Assembly (NCBI GenBank): GCA_947251855.1
Contig: CAMXUZ010000192.1
Location: 1-5,764 of the forward strand
Length of the DNA: 5,764 bases
Source: an uncultured Ruaniaceae bacterium
Lineage (GTDB): Bacteria > Actinomycetota > Actinomycetes > Actinomycetales > Beutenbergiaceae
Direction of reading: 5' to 3'
Both the position numbers and the translations under genes were made by a program. The notes under the pieces are model-generated. The model made no database searches. It was not told where the DNA came from and saw only the letters and a program-made list of their open reading frames with translations. Below, piece by piece: positions 1 to 4,301 of this stretch (its first letter is position 1; each line of letters starts with the position of its first letter).

Positions 1-755
1 TGCGAGAGGGCCTCCTCCCCCGCCGCGGCGAGATTCTCCGGGGAACACCGCCCGTCGCTGAAGGTCCCCGTGAGGTCGGCGGTGACGGGTACGTCGGAGA
101 CCGATACGTATCCCGTGCGTACCGATGTCACCCGCCCGCCCGGCTCCGCCCCGACGATCGCGCCGACGGCGCAAAGGGCGTAGTCGCCGTGCCGGCGGGC
201 GATCTCCTCGAAGGCGACCCCGTGGTTCGGCGCCAGCGCGGGCAGGAACACCTCGGTTGCGATCTCGTCCTCGGCCAGGCTCGTCTCCAGCGCCCCGAGG
301 AACAGGTCCGGGGCCGATATTTCCCGCGTGCCGCGCACCGACTGCGCGGTGAGCGTGCCCCCGAGCATCGCGAACACGGCGGGCATCTCGCCCGCGGCGT
401 CCGCGTGGACGATCGACCCCACGGTAGTTCCGCGGTTGCGGATCGTCGCATGCGCGACGTGCGCGAGGGCGGCGGGGATGAGGGGCTGTACCTGGGCCAC
501 CTCGGCGTGCTCGAGGAGTTCGGTGTGGCGCGCGATCGCTCCGAACCGCACTCCGGTGTGGTCGACCTCGATGCGGGCGAGTTCCGGTATCCCGTTGATG
601 TCGATGAGTTCGCCGATCGTTGCCAGGCGCATCGACAGCAGCGGGATGAGGCTCTGCCCGCCGGCCAGGACCTTCCCGTCGTGCGCTTGTGCGTAGGCCT
701 CAAGCGCGTCCGCGAGGGTTCCGGGCCGGCGGTAGGTGAATTCAGCTGGTTTCAT
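1..755 (-). CDS. FAD-binding subunit of a molybdenum hydroxylase (xanthine dehydrogenase/CO dehydrogenase medium-subunit family), 3'-truncated by window edge
   Basis: This is the flavoprotein subunit of a three-part molybdenum hydroxylase, which passes electrons from the Mo and 2Fe-2S subunits to FAD and on to an acceptor in the cytoplasm. The reading frame is open from ATG 755 to the left edge (251 codons seen; the family is usually about 280-300). Visible signatures are the first FAD loop AGGQSLIPLL (residues 31-40), the second IRNRGTTVGS (105-114) followed by HAD (117-119), and FEEIARRHGDYALCAVGA (182-199), which opens the C-terminal CO-dehydrogenase flavoprotein domain. In the second loop the more usual GTIGG is GTTVG. 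The start overlaps the permease stop by 14 nt and has no good Shine-Dalgarno sequence, so translational coupling is likely. The partner Mo and Fe-S subunits are not in the window and would be expected to its left. The substrate cannot be told from this subunit; a purine or pyrimidine base is inferred from the neighbouring permease and PucR-type regulator. Confidence 0.93.
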   Translation of the reverse strand, partial: MKPAEFTYRRPGTLADALEAYAQAHDGKVLAGGQSLIPLLSMRLATIGELIDINGIPELARIEVDHTGVRFGAIARHTELLEHAEVAQVQPLIPAALAHVAHATIRNRGTTVGSIVHADAAGEMPAVFAMLGGTLTAQSVRGTREISAPDLFLGALETSLAEDEIATEVFLPALAPNHGVAFEEIARRHGDYALCAVGAIVGAEPGGRVTSVRTGYVSVSDVPVTADLTGTFSDGRCSPENLAAAGEEALS

Positions 756-2142
756 CTGGAGTCTTGCTCACATACTTCGGATCGGGGATCCCTCCGTCGT
801 CGATGTCACCTTCTCGCCCCTTGACGATGTGGTAGAGGACGATCATGAGGATCGTTCCGAAGGCGATGCCCCCGAGTTCGAAACTCTCGGTCACTTTGAT
901 GGATACGTCGCCGATCCCGGCGATGAGACCGGCGGCGAGGGGAACCATGTTGACGGGGTTGCCGAAGTTGATCCCGTTATCGACCCAGATCTTCGCCCCG
1001 ATGAGCCCGATCATCCCGTACAGCACGAGGGTCACGCCTCCGAGCACCCCGCCCGGGATCGCGTTGATGATGACGCCGAACTTGGGGCACAGGCCGAGGA
1101 TGATGGCGAAGATCGCCGCGCAGTAGTAGGCCGCGGTGGAGTAGATCCGGGTCGCGGACATCACGCCGATGTTCTCCGCGTAGGTGGTCGTGGGAGATCC
1201 GCCGAATGCGCTGGCGATCGCCGTGGCGAGGCCATCGGCGCCGAGGGCCCGGCCCATGTACGGGTCGAGGTCGTCCCCGGTCATCTCCGCGACGGCGCGC
1301 ACGTGGCCGACGTTCTCGGCGATCAGCGCGATCACGCCGGGGATCACCAACAGCACGAAGGTGAGCGAGACCGACGGGGCGTGTACGGCACTCACCCCGT
1401 CGGCGAGGGTGCCGCTGGGAAGGCCGAACCACGCGGCGTCGCCGATCCCGGTGAAGTCGACGCGGTCGGCGACGACGGTCGAACCGTCGTCCTGGACCTG
1501 GGTGACCCCGCCGACGGTCATGTCGAGGATCCAGGACAGGAGGAACCCGAACACCAGGCCGAGGAAGACGGCGATGCGCCCCCAGAACCCGGGGAACAGG
1601 ACCGCTCCGATGACCATGAACACCGCGACGGCCAACCCGACCCACTGGTCTTGGGGCCAGTAGACCCCGGCGACGACCGGGGCGAGGTTGAACCCGATGA
1701 GCATCACCACGCCGCCGGTGACGGCCGGGGGGAGCCAACGTTTGAGTGGTGCGGTGCCGACGAAGTGCACGAGCACCCCGACGACGAGCAGCACGAGGCC
1801 AGCGACCATGATGGCGCCGGTGACTTCAGAGGAATCTCCGCCTTGGGCCCGGATGGCTCCGACCCCCGCGACGAACGCTGCGGAGGTGCCCAGATAGCTG
1901 GGGACGGCGTTCTTGACGATCAGGAGGAACATGATCGTACATAGCCCCGAGAACAGGATTGCTAGGTTGGGGTCCAATCCCATCACGACGGGGAAAACGA
2001 ATGTGGCCCCGAACATCGCCACGACGTGTTGCGCTCCGATCCCGATCGTGCGGCCCCAGCTCATTCGTTCGTGGGGGCCTACCGACTCCCCGGGCGGGGG
2101 CGTTTTACCCCCGTGCACTTCTTTCCAAGTGAACAACGACAT
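742..2142 (-). CDS. NCS2-family nucleobase permease (uracil/xanthine permease), uracil-type signature
   Basis: This complete 466-residue inner-membrane protein is a proton-coupled nucleobase importer of the NCS2 (UraA/XanQ) family. It has many hydrophobic segments (roughly 34-54, 60-79, 107-130, 137-158, 167-183, 187-207, 258-276, 300-316, 335-380, 397-410, 424-440), compatible with the 14-helix fold. Family motifs are QH at 38-39, PSYLGTSAAF at 81-90, AENVGH at 275-280 (E276 and H280 align with the UraA uracil-binding residues) and GGSPTTTYAENIGV at 314-327. The signature starts with Glu323, as in UraA; characterised xanthine and urate transporters have Gln there. This favours uracil or a similar pyrimidine, but is not proof. 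A polar stretch at 208-255 is longer than in E. coli UraA (429 aa). The start ATG 2142 has a good ribosome binding site 8 nt upstream. The gene lies 294 nt downstream of the pucR-type gene and overlaps the next gene by 14 nt, so it probably heads its own transcript with the hydroxylase genes. Confidence 0.95.
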   Translation of the reverse strand: MSLFTWKEVHGGKTPPPGESVGPHERMSWGRTIGIGAQHVVAMFGATFVFPVVMGLDPNLAILFSGLCTIMFLLIVKNAVPSYLGTSAAFVAGVGAIRAQGGDSSEVTGAIMVAGLVLLVVGVLVHFVGTAPLKRWLPPAVTGGVVMLIGFNLAPVVAGVYWPQDQWVGLAVAVFMVIGAVLFPGFWGRIAVFLGLVFGFLLSWILDMTVGGVTQVQDDGSTVVADRVDFTGIGDAAWFGLPSGTLADGVSAVHAPSVSLTFVLLVIPGVIALIAENVGHVRAVAEMTGDDLDPYMGRALGADGLATAIASAFGGSPTTTYAENIGVMSATRIYSTAAYYCAAIFAIILGLCPKFGVIINAIPGGVLGGVTLVLYGMIGLIGAKIWVDNGINFGNPVNMVPLAAGLIAGIGDVSIKVTESFELGGIAFGTILMIVLYHIVKGREGDIDDGGIPDPKYVSKTPDETS

Positions 2143-2150
2143 GGACGGCG

Positions 2151-2157
2151 CTCCTTT
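2151..2157 (-). promoter_or_regulatory. Ribosome binding site of the NCS2 permease
   Basis: On the minus strand this reads AAAGGAG, followed by 8 nt and then ATG at 2142. It is the strongest Shine-Dalgarno match in the window and fixes the permease start. Confidence 0.75.
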
Positions 2158-2167
2158 GCTCCGTGGT

Positions 2168-2260
2168 GTGACTCTTATCGAGCAACCCTAGTGGTCGGCG
2201 TCACAGATGGCCGTTGGCGATAGTTGCCGAATGTTCCGCGCCACCTATGTAAAGAGTCAC
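2168..2260. repeat. Perfect 9-bp inverted repeat upstream of the permease
   Basis: GTGACTCTT at 2168-2176 and AAGAGTCAC at 2252-2260 are exact reverse complements separated by 75 nt. The left arm lies between the candidate -10 and the ribosome binding site, and the right arm lies upstream of the candidate -10. They could be paired operator sites for DNA looping, or arms of an RNA stem if transcription starts upstream of both. Confidence 0.4.
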
Positions 2261-2430
2261 GGTGATTTGACGAGTTCAACGTTCCTTCGCTCGATACCCC
2301 CACTAACTCACTGCACCGCATGCGTGCGTTGAAGGTGATGCTGCTCTCAGTTTCTCCGTTACGGCAACGGCTTTCCATGGCAGTTACTCACACCCTGGGC
2401 CCGGGTTCTTCGGCGAAACCTGCCACGAGG

Positions 2431-2453
2431 GCCGGATCAGAGCTGGATCCGGC
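2431..2453 (-). terminator. Perfect 8-bp hairpin across the stop codon of the pucR-type gene; possible terminator
   Basis: GCCGGATC (2431-2438) and GATCCGGC (2446-2453) are exact reverse complements with a 7-nt loop, and the TGA stop (2439-2437) falls within the structure. No T-run follows on the minus strand, so it is not a classical intrinsic terminator. It could be a U-tract-less actinobacterial terminator, a 3'-end stabiliser, or a chance GC-rich repeat. Its place between the regulator and the separately led permease favours transcript separation. Confidence 0.4.
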
Positions 2454-4131
2454 GTACCTGTAGGGCCACCGCGATGTTCAACCGGAGGTTCGGATCGGTT
2501 GCGAAGGGGCCGAGGATCTTCTCGAGTTTCGCGATTCGATAGCGCATCGTGTTGTAGTGCATGAACAGTTCGCGGGAGGTCTCCGCCACGTTGAGGTTGT
2601 TGTCCAGGAGTGCTTGCAACGTGGTTCGCAGTTCCTCTGCCTGCGGGGTGTCTCGCGCAAGCTCGCCGAGGATGTCCTGGGCGAACGCGGTCATTTCCTG
2701 CCGGTCGGGGATCAACCCGATGAGGCGGTGGATCCCGAGGTCGTCGAAATGGGAGGTGCTGCTGCCCCCGGTGAACCGTCGCCCCACCTCGGTCGCCCGC
2801 CGCGCCTGCTGGTAGGCATCGGGCAGTTGCTCGAAGGACGTCACGAGCCGGCTCGTTCCCACCGAGAAGGGCCGGCGCCCGCCGCCCCGGTCACCGGAGA
2901 CCCGGTGCACGATGCCTTCCACCATGCGTTGCAGCCGTGCGACCGCGCCCGCGGGGTCGGTCAGGTCCTCTTCCGGCAACGCGAGGATCGCCACGACCTC
3001 GTCAGAGAAGTCCGCGACCGGGAAGCGTTTCGATTCCCGCGCGGTCACTTGGGTCCAGGCGACGTGGAACCGGGATTGCCACGCCCGCCGCAGGTGGGTC
3101 GGGGCGGGCTGTTCGCGCGGATCCTGGGGGTCGATCTGGGCGGAGACGACGATGCAGGGCATCGCCAACTCCCAGCCGAGCCCGCTGGCGTACTCCTCGC
3201 AATATTCTTGGTTCTTGGACCGGCCACTGAGCACGTCGCGCAGGAAGTCGCCGCGATATTTGTTCTCGACGGCGCCCAGCGCGTTCTGCTGGGTGATGAG
3301 GAGGGCCACGACGTTACCCGCGCGCTGCAGCGCGTACCGCACGTCTTCACTGATGATCCCGCCGGGGGCGAAGGCGACGAGGCGCGCGAGGTCGCTGCCG
3401 GCGGCGAAGATCGGCTGGGCGAGGATGCTCCCCGCCTTGTCGCCGGTCATGTGCAGGAGCCGCACCTGTTCCACGCGGAACCGGCCGGTGTCGTCGTAGA
3501 GCCCCCACCCGTGGAGCTCTTCGCGCATGGCTTCGGTGAACGCATCGGCCATCACCCGGCCGTCGTTCGAGGTGATGAGCACTCCCACGCCGAGGGTGTG
3601 GGCGAGCTGGTCACCGATCCGCTGCACGTCCGCCCCCTCCAGGAGGAGTCGTTCGAGGCGAAGCAGCAGTTTCTCGGTGCGGCGCAACCCATCGGCCTGC
3701 ATCTGCGAGTGCTCGACGATCGCATGGCCGAAGAGCCGGTCGAGGGGGATATCTTGATGCAGTTCGACGACGGGGAAATCCAACTCATCGGCAACCTCGA
3801 GCACCTTCGGGGGAAGCCCCGTGAGGTGGCTGCCGAATTGGATCCCGATCCCCGCGACCTGCAGGTCGTTGAGTTGGGATATGAACGCCACGAGCCCCTC
3901 CGTCGTCACCTCCCCGCTTCCGTTGAGGTGTTTCAGCGGGAAGCCGCCCGTCATCACGAAGGTGTGCGGCTGGAGATTCTCCACGAGATCGGGCGTCTCG
4001 ATGATACTGAGCGTCGTGACGCTCCGGTCCGTGCCGCCCTCACCGGCGAGGATGCGCGAGGAGAGGAGCCCGCTTATTCCTAATAGGTCTTTTACTGGGA
4101 CGCGATACGCATCGGTCATACTCTTTTGCAC
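2437..4131 (-). CDS. PucR/CdaR-family transcriptional regulator
   Basis: This complete 564-residue cytoplasmic regulator has the classic three-part PucR layout. Residues about 11-130 form the N-terminal PucR-like domain, with VPVKDLL (11-17), ILAGEGG (27-33) and IIETPDLVENL (43-53). Residues about 280-455 form the GGDEF-like CdaR middle domain, with FSVGTSRL and DAYQQARRA (422-446). Residues about 500-560 form the C-terminal helix-turn-helix: LRTTLQALLDNNLNVAETS, then HYNTMRYRIAKLEKIL (525-540). Relatives include the purine-catabolism activator PucR of Bacillus subtilis and CdaR. The effector is unknown and presumably relates to the transported base. The start is uncertain: GTG 4131 gives 564 residues, while ATG 4119 (residue 5) gives 560 and keeps the whole domain. 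Neither has a good Shine-Dalgarno sequence (GACAGAG lies 5 nt before the GTG; AAAAGAG lies 1 nt before the ATG), so a leaderless ATG start is possible. It is divergent from the carboxyltransferase and upstream of the permease, so it could control either or both. Confidence 0.94.
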   Translation of the reverse strand: MQKSMTDAYRVPVKDLLGISGLLSSRILAGEGGTDRSVTTLSIIETPDLVENLQPHTFVMTGGFPLKHLNGSGEVTTEGLVAFISQLNDLQVAGIGIQFGSHLTGLPPKVLEVADELDFPVVELHQDIPLDRLFGHAIVEHSQMQADGLRRTEKLLLRLERLLLEGADVQRIGDQLAHTLGVGVLITSNDGRVMADAFTEAMREELHGWGLYDDTGRFRVEQVRLLHMTGDKAGSILAQPIFAAGSDLARLVAFAPGGIISEDVRYALQRAGNVVALLITQQNALGAVENKYRGDFLRDVLSGRSKNQEYCEEYASGLGWELAMPCIVVSAQIDPQDPREQPAPTHLRRAWQSRFHVAWTQVTARESKRFPVADFSDEVVAILALPEEDLTDPAGAVARLQRMVEGIVHRVSGDRGGGRRPFSVGTSRLVTSFEQLPDAYQQARRATEVGRRFTGGSSTSHFDDLGIHRLIGLIPDRQEMTAFAQDILGELARDTPQAEELRTTLQALLDNNLNVAETSRELFMHYNTMRYRIAKLEKILGPFATDPNLRLNIAVALQVRRIQL

Positions 4132-4301
4132 AGTAGCTCTGTCATCTTTGTCAACTTCTGCCGTGAAATACGCTCGAGAGGACCTCTAAGGTCGTGGTGA
4201 GAGCCTACCTCAGGGCCGGCCGACCGTCGCGGCCCACCGGCGGGGGCGGCGCCGTTGGCCGGTCGGGGAGGTGTTCGCCCGAGATTCGAAAGAAGGTCGT
4301 G
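4132..4301. promoter_or_regulatory. Divergent intergenic region between the regulator and the carboxyltransferase
   Basis: These 170 nt separate two genes running apart, so both promoters should lie here. Minus strand: TTGACA at 4154-4149 is a perfect -35, but the hexamer 17 nt on (GTGCAA, 4131-4126) is a poor -10; TACTGT at 4135-4130 is a better -10 but has only GAAGTT in the -35 place. Plus strand: TTGTCA (4148-4153), a 15-nt spacer and TACGCT (4169-4174) make a weak promoter candidate. A perfect palindrome AGAGG-A-CCTCT (4177-4187) sits where that promoter would start transcription, an operator-like position. TGTCA is repeated at 4140-4144 and 4149-4153. From about 4200 to 4280 the sequence is extremely GC-rich and open in the carboxyltransferase frame, but without family similarity. 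Confidence 0.4.
4291..4296 (+). promoter_or_regulatory. Ribosome binding site of the carboxyltransferase
   Basis: AGAAGG lies 5 nt before ATG 4302 and only 2 nt before the adjacent in-frame GTG 4299. The spacing favours the ATG over the GTG and over the earlier in-frame GTG codons at 4194 and 4197. Confidence 0.55.

Larger units (their letters stand above)
2143..2436 (-). promoter_or_regulatory. 294-nt intergenic region: permease leader/promoter with inverted repeats
   Basis: No convincing gene lies here and the base composition is less GC-rich than in the flanking genes. Three copies of a GTGAC half-site are visible: TGTGAC at 2167-2172 (plus), its inverse GTCACA at 2200-2205, and GTCAC at 2256-2260. 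The 9-mer GTGACTCTT at 2168-2176 has an exact inverse at 2252-2260. The overlapping 8-mer TATCGAGC at 2176-2183 has an exact inverse at 2289-2296. A minus-strand TAGGGT at 2190-2185 fits the actinobacterial TAGRRT -10 pattern and would give a leader of about 36 nt, but I see no matching -35. A small inverted repeat CCGTT/AACGG lies at 2356-2370. It is inferred that the permease-hydroxylase promoter and its operator are here. Neither is proven, and which regulator binds is unknown. Confidence 0.45.

Noticed and set aside
128..703. Minus-strand frame (191 codons) within the flavoprotein subunit
   Set aside because: It is Arg/Ser-rich and out of frame with the conserved FAD-binding protein, which reads through the same DNA with clear motifs.
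736..1944. Long plus-strand open frame (402 codons) opposite the permease
   Set aside because: Its product is a low-complexity Asp/Glu/His/Gly/Arg-rich string with no recognisable fold, and it mirrors the permease codons on the other strand, a normal effect of GC-rich third positions.
2175..2378. Possible small minus-strand gene (67 codons) in the gap between regulator and permease
   Set aside because: It has no good ribosome binding site before ATG 2378, no recognisable motif, and covers the region rich in inverted repeats. A leader peptide cannot be fully excluded, but nothing supports one.
2557..4083. Plus-strand open frame (508 codons) opposite the regulator
   Set aside because: It lies wholly inside a well-conserved PucR-type gene, has biased composition and no family motifs; an antisense shadow.
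4194..4301. N-terminal extension of the carboxyltransferase from in-frame GTG 4194 or 4197
   Set aside because: The extra 35-36 residues are Arg/Gly/Pro-rich and unlike the family, contain no CxxC zinc finger, and lack a good Shine-Dalgarno sequence; ATG 4302 has one at good spacing.
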